DNA from: JAJRXK01 sp964593155
Lineage (GTDB): Bacteria > Krumholzibacteriota > Krumholzibacteriia > JAJRXK01
Length of the DNA: 18,246 bases
Assembly (NCBI GenBank): GCA_964593155.1
Contig: CAZQHE010000084.1
Coordinates: 1-18,246, forward strand
Direction of reading: 5' to 3'
Under the pieces are notes generated by a model. That model did no database searches and was not told the origin of the DNA. It was given only the letters and a program-made list of their open reading frames with translations. The translations under genes were made by a program, and so were the position numbers. Position 1 is the first letter of the stretch. Every line of letters begins with the position of its first letter. Below, one piece after another: positions 1 through 8,557 of this stretch.

Positions 1-423
1 ACGGTGGTCCTCGACGGCTCGGCCCTGGACCGCGCCCGCGCCGCGCTGTGGACGGCGCGCCGTGACCGCCGCGGCGCGATGGCCGTGGGCTTCGGAAGCC
101 CCGACGACGAGACCATCGCCAGCCTGGTCGAGATGATGGACCAGACCCGGTCGCGCTGGACCGAGCGTCAGGCCGAGACCATCCGCGCCGCCCGCCGGCA
201 CAAGGGCAAGGAGGTCGCCGCGCGCTTCGGCGTGAGCCCGTCGGTGGTCAGCGAGAGCCTGAAGGCCGCCTCGTTCCGGCCCCTGACGCGGGCCGAGAAC
301 GCGCTCGCCGGACTGCTCGATCGCTACGGCACCGACGGCCCCTGGCGCGGCGAGAGCGTGGTCTACCCCGACATCCTCAGTCCGCTCTCGCGCGAGAGCC
401 GGCTGCTGGTCTCGAGGCGCTGA
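1..423 (+). CDS. SatD-like helix-turn-helix protein, 3' part only
   Basis: The frame is open from the first base, so this is the last 140 residues of a gene that begins upstream. The visible part holds a WTERQAETIRAAR helix, then an HTH-like segment (EVAARFGVSPSVVSESLKAA, about residues 71-90) and a short helical tail, ending at a TGA. This Q-x-E-x-I / GVS-xx-VS pattern followed by an aromatic and LTRAEN is like the C-terminal half of SatD-family proteins, whose function is poorly defined. The N-terminal GD-type motif that would settle the family lies outside the window. A generic sigma-70 region 4-like or MarR-like DNA-binding domain is the alternative. It converges on the lipoprotein gene with an 18-bp gap. 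Confidence 0.5.
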   Translation, partial: TVVLDGSALDRARAALWTARRDRRGAMAVGFGSPDDETIASLVEMMDQTRSRWTERQAETIRAARRHKGKEVAARFGVSPSVVSESLKAASFRPLTRAENALAGLLDRYGTDGPWRGESVVYPDILSPLSRESRLLVSRR

Positions 424-424
424 C

Positions 425-438
425 CCGTCCCGGGACGG
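425..438. terminator. Short palindrome between convergent stops
   Basis: CCGTCCCGGGACGG is a perfect 14-bp palindrome that fills most of the 18-bp gap between two convergent stop codons. It can fold as a 5-bp stem with a CCGG loop. There is no T-tract, so a role as bidirectional terminator is only suggested by position. Confidence 0.3.
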
Positions 439-441
439 CGT

Positions 442-1260
442 TCAGAAGTCCACCGGGTCCAGGGCTCCGGGACGGACGATCTCGAAGTCCACCGACGACG
501 GGGCGTCGTCGTCCCCGAACACACTGGCCTCGACGAGCACCGGGGTGTCGGGCTGCAGGCGCCTGCGCGGATACCCCCACCAGTCGTCACGCGGCTCGTA
601 GCGCCCGTCGTCGTCGGTGTCCTCGATCGCGACCAACAGATAGCGGTGGCGCGGGTCGAGGTCGCCCACGGCGTAGGGGTTCTGCCGCACGCCCCGGGCC
701 GGACCGATCCGGCGGACGGTGACGATCGGCAGCCCCAGCATGGTCGGCGTGTCCGGCGCGAAGGCCGTGTCCGGAGCGCCGGAGATCATGGTGAACAGCA
801 TCGCGTTCTCGGCCGTGGTCCGGGGCGGACTGATGGAGATCGTTCCCGACACGAGGCCCGCGTGGGTGAGGCTGTCGTCGCCGGGGAACAACTGGAGCAG
901 GATCGGGCGCACGAAGTCCGGCCCGTCCATCAACCACACGTGCGACGCGAGCCCGTCGTCGAGCACCACGTCGTTCCAGACGATCTCGACGGCCCCGGCG
1001 GTTCCCACTTCGACACCGCCGACCGCGCGAGGGGCCGGCAGCAGGAGATTGGTCGTCACCTCCGGCTCCGAGATCTCGCGGTTGAACCGGGCGACCAGGT
1101 CGAGCCCGTCGGGGTCGTGCAGCCCGGCGACCGAGTCCGCCGGCGTGCTCGAGCGAAGAATCAGGGGCTTGCTCTGGACGGGCTGGTCGGGCTCGGTGAA
1201 CTGACAGCCCGCCAGCAGGGCGAGCAGGGCGATGGTCGGAACACGGATGTGGCGCAGCAC
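442..1260 (-). CDS. Predicted lipoprotein with N-terminal Ig-like domain
   Basis: 272 aa. The signal peptide (hydrophobic residues 8-17) ends in a lipobox LAGC with the lipidated cysteine at position 19, so export and membrane anchoring are expected. Residues 33-75 (STPADS...LVARFNREI) resemble the SbsA/Big_5 Ig-like domains of exported proteins. Near the C-terminus YLLVAIEDTDDDGRYEPRDD (207-226) combines a beta strand with an acidic DxDxDG loop that could bind calcium, as seen in prealbumin-like surface domains. The start is GTG, preceded by an excellent AGGAGG five bases upstream. It lies 34 bp downstream of the CoA-binding gene and is probably co-transcribed. No specific function can be assigned. 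Confidence 0.8.
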   Translation of the reverse strand: MLRHIRVPTIALLALLAGCQFTEPDQPVQSKPLILRSSTPADSVAGLHDPDGLDLVARFNREISEPEVTTNLLLPAPRAVGGVEVGTAGAVEIVWNDVVLDDGLASHVWLMDGPDFVRPILLQLFPGDDSLTHAGLVSGTISISPPRTTAENAMLFTMISGAPDTAFAPDTPTMLGLPIVTVRRIGPARGVRQNPYAVGDLDPRHRYLLVAIEDTDDDGRYEPRDDWWGYPRRRLQPDTPVLVEASVFGDDDAPSSVDFEIVRPGALDPVDF

Positions 1261-1294
1261 GATTCCTCCTCGCCGAGCGGACGGGCGCCGGAGA

Positions 1295-1699
1295 TCAGCC
1301 CTCGCGGTATCCCACCGCCACGAGCAGGCAGCTGCCGTCGGCGATCACGCGCAGCCCTCGCTCCTCGGCCTTGCGCACCGCCTCGGCGCTCTCCGCGCCC
1401 GGCTGCATCCACACGAACTCCACCCCGGCGTCGGCGGCCGACTCGACCACCTTCTCGGTCACCGCGGGGGGCGTGATCACCGAGATCCCACGCGGGGTCT
1501 CGGGCAGCGAGCCGAGGTCGGCGTAGGCCTGGTGGCCCTCGACCTGGTCGGCCTTCGGGTTGATGGGATAGGCCTCGCGACCGCTCTGGAAGTAGGCGCG
1601 CAGCACCTTGTTGCCGTACTTCTCACGGTTCGTGGACGCCCCCACCACGGCCCAGGGGCCGCTGGCGAGGAAATCGTCGATGGTGTTCGAGACGTTCAT
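1295..1699 (-). CDS. CoA-binding domain protein (YccU-like)
   Basis: 134 aa, the full length of the small CoA_binding_2 (Rossmann-type) family typified by E. coli YccU. Visible signatures are WAVVGAS near the N-terminus (residues 16-22), YPINPK (44-49), ITPPAV (75-80), WMQPGAES (97-104) and the C-terminal VIADGSCLL (118-126). The family binds CoA or a related nucleotide in the cytoplasm; its physiological role is not established. The frame extends upstream, but the ATG at 1699 is chosen because GGAGG sits six bases before it and the conserved domain begins about 13 residues later. It leads a two-gene unit with the lipoprotein, and is divergent from the GYF_2-RDD gene. Confidence 0.9.
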   Translation of the reverse strand: MNVSNTIDDFLASGPWAVVGASTNREKYGNKVLRAYFQSGREAYPINPKADQVEGHQAYADLGSLPETPRGISVITPPAVTEKVVESAADAGVEFVWMQPGAESAEAVRKAEERGLRVIADGSCLLVAVGYREG

Positions 1700-1760
1700 C
1701 GAGGCCTCCGGAAGGGTCGTCTCGGGTCGGAAACGGCGCACGCACACTGGCGCTCGCGCC

Positions 1761-1800
1761 GGATCGGGTTTGCTCTGTGGGGGTCGCCGCCACCCGATCC
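1761..1800. repeat. Inverted repeat in divergent intergenic region
   Basis: GGATCGGGT (1761-1769) and ACCCGATCC (1792-1800) are perfect 9-bp inverted arms separated by 22 bp. They lie in the 128-bp gap between the divergent CoA-binding and GYF_2-RDD genes, 28 bp before the latter's ATG. This could be a regulator operator or a hairpin in the plus-strand leader. Confidence 0.5.
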
Positions 1801-1827
1801 CCCGCCGCACGTGACGAGGCGAACCGC

Positions 1828-2532
1828 ATGGCCCTGGACCCGAACGGAATCTACTACGGTGTCGGCGGTCAGCGCCACGGGCCGGTCGATCTCGATTCGC
1901 TGCGCGCGATGATCGCCGAGGGCGCGGTCGGTGCCGACGACTACGTGTGGGACGACGACCGCGACGACTGGGAGCCGATCCGGCGCTACCCCGTGTTGCT
2001 CGAGCCCGAGGCCGCGGTCGAGAGCCCGGCCGACCTCGAGCCGGGCCTCGACACGGGACCAGTGGTCGACGACCTCCCCTACGCCGGGTTCGGCGTGCGG
2101 CTGGTGGCGTGGGTGATCGACGTGCTGGTCCTGCTGATCCCGGTGACGATCTGGGAGCTGACCGTCGAGTCCATCACCGGCGTGCGTCTCGAGGACCTCG
2201 CCCTGGCCGACCCCTCCGCGTCGCCCGCCGCCGACCCGCGCACGGTCGAGTTCCTGCTGTGGTTCCACGTCGGCGCGGCGGTGATCCGCGGACTGTACTG
2301 GTCGTGGATGGAGCAGTCGCAGCTGCAGGCCACCCTGGGCAAGAAGATGCTGGGCCTGGTGGTGACCGACGAGCGCGGCCACCGCGCACCCTGGCGCCAG
2401 ACCGCCGTGCGCTACGTCGGTCGACTGCTCTGCGAACTCACCCTGGGCGTGGGCTACCTGCTGATCCTCGTCGACCCACGCCACCAGGGCCTGCACGACC
2501 GCATCGCGCGGACCCTGGTGGTGCGGACCTGA
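1828..2532 (+). CDS. GYF_2-RDD family membrane protein
   Basis: 234 aa in two modules. Residues 8-52 (IYYGVGGQRHGPVD ... WEPIRR) are a GYF_2/DUF4339 domain, a small cytoplasmic fold thought to bind peptides. An acidic, proline-containing linker follows (57-83). Residues 85-233 are an RDD domain: YAGFGVRLVAWVIDVLVLL carries the R and D of the first helix, then a second hydrophobic segment (140-158), the QLQATLGKKMLGL motif (165-177), and a last membrane helix (204-215) ending LVDPRHQGLHDRIA. RDD proteins are small integral membrane proteins; some have been linked to ion transport, most are uncharacterised. The ATG at 1828 has GAGG nine bases upstream and begins just before the GYF_2 domain. 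The gene ends 4 bp from the convergent htrA stop. Confidence 0.88.
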   Translation: MALDPNGIYYGVGGQRHGPVDLDSLRAMIAEGAVGADDYVWDDDRDDWEPIRRYPVLLEPEAAVESPADLEPGLDTGPVVDDLPYAGFGVRLVAWVIDVLVLLIPVTIWELTVESITGVRLEDLALADPSASPAADPRTVEFLLWFHVGAAVIRGLYWSWMEQSQLQATLGKKMLGLVVTDERGHRAPWRQTAVRYVGRLLCELTLGVGYLLILVDPRHQGLHDRIARTLVVRT

Positions 2533-2536
2533 TCGG

Positions 2537-3982
2537 TCACCCGTCCACCGGACCCAGGGCCAGGTAGAGCGTGGCGCCGTTCCGTTCGACGAGTAGCAGA
2601 ACGGGAGCGGCGGGATCGTCGTTCCAGGCGTCGCGGATCGCGGCCCGGACCTCCGCGGCGTCGGACACGCGCTCCCGGCCGACCTCGAGTATCCGGTCGC
2701 CGCGCTGCAGCCCGGCGCGCGCGGCCGACGACGAGGGCTGGACGCGCGTGACGACCGGTCCGGAGAGTTCCGGGTCCAGGCCCATGCGTTGGGCCAGACG
2801 CCGGTCGACGTCCTCGATCTCGAAGCCGCCCAGCTCCGCCGCGGGATCGGGTGTCCCGCCCGTGGCCGCCACCGACGCGTCGGCCGGGCGCTCACCGAGT
2901 TCGACCTCGAGCGTGCGCTCGTCGCCGTCGCGGATCACGGCGAGTTCGATCTCGCTGCCCGGCGCCCGGTGACCGATCGTCGCACGGAAGCTCCCGCCGT
3001 TGGTGACCTCCGACCCGTCGAGTCCGACGATCACGTCGCCCTGCTCGAGCCCCGCGTCGGCCGCCGGGCTGTCGTCGATGACGCGGCTCACGATCACCCC
3101 GCGGCTGACGTCCACGCGGGACGCGCGGGCGAGTTCGGGCGTCAGCTCCTGCAGGTAGATCCCGAGATAGCCGCGGACCACCCGGCCGTGGTCGCGCAGG
3201 CTGGTGGCGACCGTCTCGACCAGGTAGCTGGGAATGGCGAAGCCGATGCCCTGGCCCGCCCCGTTGCGCGACAGGATCGCGGTGTTGATGCCGACCACCT
3301 CGCCGTCGAGGTTCACGAGCGGGCCGCCGGAGTTGCCGGGGTGGATGACGGCGTCGGTCTGCAGGAAGTCCTCGTAGTCCATCATCCCCAGGCTGCGACC
3401 CTTGGCGCTGACGATGCCGCGGGTGACGGTCTCGCCCAGGCCAAAGGGGTTGCCCATGGCCAGCACGGGGTCACCGACGCGCACGTCGCGGCTGTCGGCC
3501 CAGCGGACCGGCTGCAGGTCGTCGGCCTCGATGCGCAGCAGGGCCAGGTCGCTGCTCTCGTCGCTGCCCACGAGTTCGGCGTCGACCTCGCGGCCGTCGT
3601 ACAACCCCACGCGGATCGTGTCGGCGTCGCGCACCACGTGGTGGTTGGTGAGCACGAGGCCGTCGGCGCTGTAGATCACCCCCGAACCCTGGCTCTGCAC
3701 GGGCCGTTCGCGGCGCGGCTGACCGGGGCGGCCGAAGAAGAAGCGCTCGAAACGCTCCTCCAGGCCGGGCAGCGGCCCGACCCGGCTCGCAGTGCGCTCG
3801 GTGGCGATGTTCACCACCGAGGGCGCGACCTGCTCCACCACGTCGGCCACGCCGAAATCGGCCCGTTCGGTGGTGCTCGCGGGGGCGTCGGTGGCCGGGG
3901 CCAGCACGGTGCCCAGGGCCGCGACCGCGACCACGGCGAGGGTCGCGACGCCCGTCGACCGCATCATCGTTCTGGTCTTCAT
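2537..3982 (-). CDS. Periplasmic serine protease, HtrA/DegP (Do) family
   Basis: 481 aa, typical for Do-type proteases. A signal peptide (basic MKTRTMMRS, hydrophobic 11-29) directs it to the envelope. The trypsin-like domain (about 45-265) shows the full triad: His115 in LTNHHVV, Asp145 in SSDLALLRI and Ser218 in HPGNSGGPL. Two PDZ domains follow: PDZ1 about 270-365 (RGYLGIYLQEL ... GLEQGDVIVGLDG) and PDZ2 about 390-478 (AGLQRGDRILEVG). The family degrades or refolds damaged envelope proteins. The ATG at 3982 has GGAGG eight bases upstream and begins a proper signal peptide; longer in-frame starts would bury it. Last of three minus-strand genes, but a hairpin and a candidate ECF promoter precede it, so it is probably a separate transcription unit. 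Symbol withheld because degP, degQ and degS types cannot be told apart here. Confidence 0.95.
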   Translation of the reverse strand: MKTRTMMRSTGVATLAVVAVAALGTVLAPATDAPASTTERADFGVADVVEQVAPSVVNIATERTASRVGPLPGLEERFERFFFGRPGQPRRERPVQSQGSGVIYSADGLVLTNHHVVRDADTIRVGLYDGREVDAELVGSDESSDLALLRIEADDLQPVRWADSRDVRVGDPVLAMGNPFGLGETVTRGIVSAKGRSLGMMDYEDFLQTDAVIHPGNSGGPLVNLDGEVVGINTAILSRNGAGQGIGFAIPSYLVETVATSLRDHGRVVRGYLGIYLQELTPELARASRVDVSRGVIVSRVIDDSPAADAGLEQGDVIVGLDGSEVTNGGSFRATIGHRAPGSEIELAVIRDGDERTLEVELGERPADASVAATGGTPDPAAELGGFEIEDVDRRLAQRMGLDPELSGPVVTRVQPSSSAARAGLQRGDRILEVGRERVSDAAEVRAAIRDAWNDDPAAPVLLLVERNGATLYLALGPVDG

Positions 3983-4048
3983 GGATGTCCTCCGGATGTC
4001 CTGGCGTCTTCCGTGTCGCGGCCAACGTGGGCCGCCGACGTCGGGTTC

Positions 4049-4074
4049 AACGGGGCATCCGGGCCGCCGGTTCC
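4049..4074 (-). promoter_or_regulatory. Candidate ECF-sigma promoter for htrA
   Basis: On the minus strand GGAACC (4074-4069) and CGTT (4052-4049) are 16 bp apart, matching the general ECF-type pattern of a GGAAC -35 box and a CGTC/CGTT -10 box. The start codon lies about 66 bp downstream. Control of htrA/degP by envelope-stress ECF sigma factors is known in several bacteria. The match is by eye only. Confidence 0.4.
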
Positions 4075-4088
4075 CACCGGGAACGCGA

Positions 4089-4116
4089 CGAGCCGCACCC
4101 GGAAGGGCACGGCTCG
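4089..4116 (-). terminator. Hairpin after the HAD gene
   Basis: On the minus strand a 12-bp stem (including two G-T pairs), CGAGCCGTGCCC / GGGTGCGGCTCG, closes a TTCC loop 30 bp after the HAD stop codon. Only a weak TCGCGTT follows. It is placed to end the HAD transcript before the htrA promoter. Confidence 0.5.
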
Positions 4117-4145
4117 CACGGTTGCTCACGGCGTGGTCGGAGCGC

Positions 4146-4913
4146 TCAGTCGTTCTGCGCCAGCTCCAGCCAGTTGTGCTGGCGCAGGGCCTCGAGTACG
4201 GCGGGCGCGCCGCTCTCGTCGAGCACGACGACGTTGTGGAAGCGGTTGCCGATGTCCTTCACCGACGCGACCGCGTGACCGAAGGCCGCTCCGCGCCAGC
4301 CGCGGCCGAAGAGGCAGTCGTCGCCCTCGGCCTCGCCGATGGCCAGCACGTCGTTGGGGTTCACGTTGGCCTCGACGAGGTACCGACCGAGGGTGGTTCC
4401 CTTGTCCACGCCGTAGGGCAGGACGTAGTACTCGTTCTCGCCGCGCTCGGCGTAGTGGCAGCCGAGTTCGGCGACCTTCTCCTGCAGCGCCTGCATGGCC
4501 TCCTCGCTCTCGGCCTTCACGCTCTGCCGGCAGAGCGCACCGTCGTCGATCAGCGAGACCCCGGACGCATCGCCCAGCGCCTTCTGGACCGATTCCTTGC
4601 CCGGCCACAGCTGGATGATGTTGCGCTGCAGCGGCTCGACGGTCCCCGAGGCGTCGCCCTTGAGCACGGTGGTTCCGGTGTCGGCCATGAACATGGCGGG
4701 AACGGGGAGCTCGGCGCTCGCAGCGATCTCGATCAGCTTCTCGGCCGGCTCGTGGCTGGTGTAGACCAGCTGGACCTCGTCGGCGTGGGCCTCGAACAGC
4801 GCGAACAGGTCGGCGCGGGCCTCGGCCGGCGAGGCGGCGAAGGTCTCGTCGAGATCCAGGGAAAGCAGCAGGGGCCGCGCCAGACGGGCTCCCTTGAAGG
4901 AAACGGTCGACAT
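4146..4913 (-). CDS. HAD-superfamily phosphatase, sucrose-phosphatase/Cof-like
   Basis: 255 aa. Motif I is SLDLDET (nucleophile Asp20, acid/base Asp22), motif II YTS (50-53), motif III DKGTTLGRYL with Lys171, and motif IV AIGEAEGDDCLF with Asp198/Asp199 as metal ligands. The order, the cap inserted between motifs II and III, and the NPNDVLAIGEAEGDD arrangement fit the class IIB HADs that include sucrose-6-phosphate phosphatase and Cof-type sugar phosphatases. Motif IV has GEAEGDD instead of the usual GDSGND, so substrate assignment is unsafe and no sucrose-synthesis gene is nearby. The ATG at 4913 follows GAGGA by ten bases and places the motif I strand 12 residues in. It lies between the HPt gene (127 bp upstream) and htrA (163 bp downstream). 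Confidence 0.8.
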   Translation of the reverse strand: MSTVSFKGARLARPLLLSLDLDETFAASPAEARADLFALFEAHADEVQLVYTSHEPAEKLIEIAASAELPVPAMFMADTGTTVLKGDASGTVEPLQRNIIQLWPGKESVQKALGDASGVSLIDDGALCRQSVKAESEEAMQALQEKVAELGCHYAERGENEYYVLPYGVDKGTTLGRYLVEANVNPNDVLAIGEAEGDDCLFGRGWRGAAFGHAVASVKDIGNRFHNVVVLDESGAPAVLEALRQHNWLELAQND

Positions 4914-4991
4914 GGGTGAACGGTCCTCGGGGGCGGAGTGGGGCGTTCGACGGGCGCCGGATGGACCCGCGCGTGTGAGCAACAGCCCCCG

Positions 4992-5020
4992 AAAGTAGAC
5001 CGTCCGGAGCGGCAGCGCAA
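4992..5020 (-). promoter_or_regulatory. Possible sigma-70 promoter for the HAD gene
   Basis: On the minus strand TTGCGC (5020-5015, 4/6 to TTGACA) and TACTTT (4997-4992, 3/6 to TATAAT) are separated by exactly 17 bp, with the HAD start codon about 80 bp further on. The match is weak, but this AT-containing patch stands out in a GC-rich gap. Confidence 0.3.
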
Positions 5021-5040
5021 GCCGAGCGCGCCGCCGGGGA

Positions 5041-5433
5041 TCAGGCCCGGAAGCCGGACACCCGGCTCCCGACCTCGGCGATCACCCGGACGTACTCGTC
5101 GGCGATCGCCTCGACCCACTCCTCGGCGGGCTCGACCCGGCCGGATTCGCCCAGCCGTTGCAGGTATTCGGCCAGCGAGGCCAGGTGCGAGGCCCCCACG
5201 TTGGCCGACGCGCCCTTCAGCGTGTGCGCGTGGCGGCGCATGGCGTCGGGATCGGAGGTGGCGAGGGCCTGCGCGATGCCCTCGGTGCACTCGGTGTAGC
5301 TGGTGACGTACGACTCGAACAGATCGACGACGAAGGAGTCGTCGTCCTCGTCGACGAGCTCGAGCAGGCCGGCGAAGATCTCGGGGTCGAGGGCGGGGCC
5401 CTCGTTCACCGGTGGTGCGACGTGCGTGGACAT
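5041..5433 (-). CDS. HPt-domain phosphotransfer protein
   Basis: 130 aa, a stand-alone histidine phosphotransfer domain. The four-helix core carries RHAHTLKGASANVGA, with His70 in the canonical H-T-L-K-G motif as the phosphoryl acceptor. A second characteristic helix, HLASLAEYLQRLGESG, follows at about 83-98. HPt proteins relay phosphate between hybrid sensor kinases and response regulators in the cytoplasm. No kinase or receiver gene is in the window, so its partners are encoded elsewhere. The first 14 residues are probably disordered. The ATG at 5433 has GGGAGG four bases upstream and yields a protein of normal HPt length. Divergent from citrate synthase across 216 bp. Confidence 0.88.
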   Translation of the reverse strand: MSTHVAPPVNEGPALDPEIFAGLLELVDEDDDSFVVDLFESYVTSYTECTEGIAQALATSDPDAMRRHAHTLKGASANVGASHLASLAEYLQRLGESGRVEPAEEWVEAIADEYVRVIAEVGSRVSGFRA

Positions 5434-5521
5434 GGGGCCTCCCGGAGTTGGGCGCTCGTCACGGGAGGCGTTCGGCAACATCCGGGCCGGACTTGAGACC
5501 CGGTCTGGTCCCGACGGTGCA

Positions 5522-5578
5522 CGGCCCCGCGATCGTGATTAGACTTGCCCGGTGCGTGCGGGGCCGGATCCGCCCCGC
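5522..5578 (+). repeat. Overlapping inverted repeats upstream of citrate synthase
   Basis: CGGCCCCGC (5522-5530) pairs perfectly with GCGGGGCCG (5558-5566). The same middle segment (GCGGGGC, 5558-5564) can instead pair with GCCCCGC (5572-5578) across a 7-nt loop. A possible -10 element TAGACT (5540-5545) sits inside the first loop. This could be an operator around the gltA promoter or a pair of competing hairpins in the leader. Confidence 0.4.
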
Positions 5579-5649
5579 GGAACCCTCCACCACGAGCTGT
5601 CCGACACGAACCGCCCGTCGGCCAAGCCTCAGAGCCGGGAGAGCCCCAC

Positions 5650-6936
<1,287 letters not shown>

Positions 6937-6960
6937 TCCGGTCGCGGGTCCCCGGATCGG

Positions 6961-6990
6961 GAAGACGGTGGAGATCCCTCCACCGCCTTC
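6961..6990. terminator. Bidirectional terminator between gltA and hisS
   Basis: CGGTGGAG (6966-6973), loop ATCC, CTCCACCG (6978-6985) form a perfect 8-bp stem. It extends through one mismatch to GAAG/CTTC (6961-6964 with 6987-6990). A pyrimidine run CCTTCCTTC follows on the plus strand. It lies 24 bp after the gltA stop and 22 bp before the hisS stop, so it can serve both convergent genes. Confidence 0.75.
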
Positions 6991-7012
6991 CTTCGGTGCG
7001 CGATCGTCGTCG

Positions 7013-8446
7013 CTATCCGAGGAGTTCCCGGATCCTCGCCACGAGCGCGGTCCGCTCGATCTGGAACTGTCCCGGCCTCTCGCTCACCCACGCTTCGCGG
7101 TCGGCGACCTCCTCGCTGGCCGCCCTGCCGGCCTCGAGGTCCTTCACCGTGACCTGCCCGGCGGCGAGTTCGTCCTCGCCCAGGATCACCGCGAAGGGGA
7201 TCTTCCAGTCACTGGCGTAGCGGAGCTGGTCGCCCAACCGGGCCTTGGGCTTGAGGAACACCTCGGCGTTCAGGCCGGCGTCGCGGAGTTCGCGCACGAG
7301 CTCCAGGTAGTCGGGGAGGAGCTTCTTGTCCATGGTCGTGACGAGGACGTCGGTCACGCTGTCGCGTCCCGACTCCACGCCGGCGTCTTCGAGCGCGGCG
7401 AGCAGGCGGTCGACACCGATCGAGGCGCCCACGGCCGGCAGCTGCTCACCGCTGAAGCGGCTGACCAGCTCGTTGTAGCGGCCGCCGCCCATGATGCTGC
7501 CGTACTGGGGCAGGTCGTCGAGCGTCGCCTCGAAGATCGGGCCGGTGTAGTAGTCCATGCCGCGCGCCAGACGCGGGGCGAAGCGCACGCGGTCGGTGGG
7601 CGCGCCCAGGGCCGCCACGAAACGGCGCAGGTCGTCGACCTCGCGCAGCGCGTCGTCGGCGCCCTTCACACCGTCGAGCAGGTCGCGGATCCGATCGATC
7701 AGCGCGTCGTCGTCGGCCGCGGGCACGTCGAGGAAGGCCATCAGGCCGTCGATCTGCTCGTCGGGAAGACCCAGGCCTTCGATCCTCGCACCGCTCTCCT
7801 CGTCGACACGTCCCGGGCCGAGCTCGAGACGGACTCCCTCGACGCCGATCTTGTCCTCCTTGTCGAGGACGCGGATGACCGGCGTCGACTGCGCATCGTC
7901 GATTCCCGCCCGCCGCAGCGCGGCGTTGAGCACGCCGCGGTGGTTCCACCGGACCGTGTACGCGGGCAGGCCGAGTTCCTCGAGCACCTGGCCCATGGCC
8001 ACCAGGATCTCGGCGTCGGCCAGCATCGACGGCGTGCCGACGACGTCGATGTCGAACTGCGTGAACTCGCGGAAGCGTCCGGCACCGGGCTTGTCGACCC
8101 GGAACACCGAACCCGTCTGGTAGCGCTTGAAAGGCCGCCGCATGTGCGGGTTGGCGGCCACGAAGCGGGCGAGCGGCACCGTCAGGTCGAAGCGCAGGCC
8201 GAGGTCGACCCCGTCCTCCTCGTGGTGCCAGGTGAAGATGCGCTGGCTCGTCTCGCCGGCCTTGCTGCCGGTGAGCGTGGCCGCGAACTCGACCACCGGG
8301 GTCTCGAGCGGGCGGTAACCGAAGCGCTCGTAGACGGTCCGGATGGTGTCGAGCATGCGCCGACGGCGGAGCAGAACGCCCCCCAGTTGGTCGCGCATGC
8401 CCTTCACCAGTTGCGGCTTGATCCGCTTCGAGCCCGACTTCGCCAT
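7013..8446 (-). CDS. hisS: Histidyl-tRNA synthetase, alphaproteobacterial-like type
   Basis: 477 aa class II synthetase that charges tRNA-His. Motif 1 is near 42-56 (FGYRPLETPVVEF). Motif 2 spans about 107-134 (FKRYQTGSVFRVDKPGAG, then RFREFTQFDID). The HisRS signature RGMDYYTGPIFEA is at 295-307 and motif 3 GASIGVDRLLAAL at 340-352. The anticodon-binding domain is about 365-440 (DVLVTTMDKK, ILGEDELAAGQVTVKDL). Most bacterial enzymes are about 420-430 aa with an RHERPQKGRYRQF-type motif 2 loop that meets the G-1:C73 end; here the loop reads VDKPGAGRFREF, as in Alphaproteobacteria, and the protein is longer. The ATG at 8446 follows AGGAG by eight bases. tRNA-His lies 111 bp upstream on the same strand. 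Confidence 0.95.
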   Translation of the reverse strand: MAKSGSKRIKPQLVKGMRDQLGGVLLRRRRMLDTIRTVYERFGYRPLETPVVEFAATLTGSKAGETSQRIFTWHHEEDGVDLGLRFDLTVPLARFVAANPHMRRPFKRYQTGSVFRVDKPGAGRFREFTQFDIDVVGTPSMLADAEILVAMGQVLEELGLPAYTVRWNHRGVLNAALRRAGIDDAQSTPVIRVLDKEDKIGVEGVRLELGPGRVDEESGARIEGLGLPDEQIDGLMAFLDVPAADDDALIDRIRDLLDGVKGADDALREVDDLRRFVAALGAPTDRVRFAPRLARGMDYYTGPIFEATLDDLPQYGSIMGGGRYNELVSRFSGEQLPAVGASIGVDRLLAALEDAGVESGRDSVTDVLVTTMDKKLLPDYLELVRELRDAGLNAEVFLKPKARLGDQLRYASDWKIPFAVILGEDELAAGQVTVKDLEAGRAASEEVADREAWVSERPGQFQIERTALVARIRELLG

Positions 8447-8480
8447 GAACCCTGCTCCTGGCATCTCGCACATACGAAGA

Positions 8481-8498
8481 ACGGCCCGCGAGGGCCGT
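8481..8498 (-). terminator. Hairpin between tRNA-His and hisS
   Basis: On the minus strand ACGGCCC, loop TCGC, GGGCCGT is a perfect 7-bp stem followed by TTCTTCG. It lies about 60 bp after the tRNA 3' end and 34 bp before the hisS start codon. It could terminate the tRNA transcript, or act as an attenuator if hisS is read from the tRNA promoter. Confidence 0.5.
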
Positions 8499-8557
8499 CG
8501 GGCGCCGGGCTCGCGGCGGTGCGGGGCCACCGTCCCGGCTGGATCTCGGAGATGGGA

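Noticed and set aside
2789..4618. A 609-codon plus-strand open frame opposite htrA and the HAD gene
   Set aside because: It spans two clear minus-strand genes and their intergenic gap, and its composition is that of an antisense shadow.
4146..4913. Calling the HAD gene sucrose-phosphate phosphatase outright
   Set aside because: Only the subfamily-level motifs fit; motif IV is atypical and no sucrose-phosphate synthase is present in the window.
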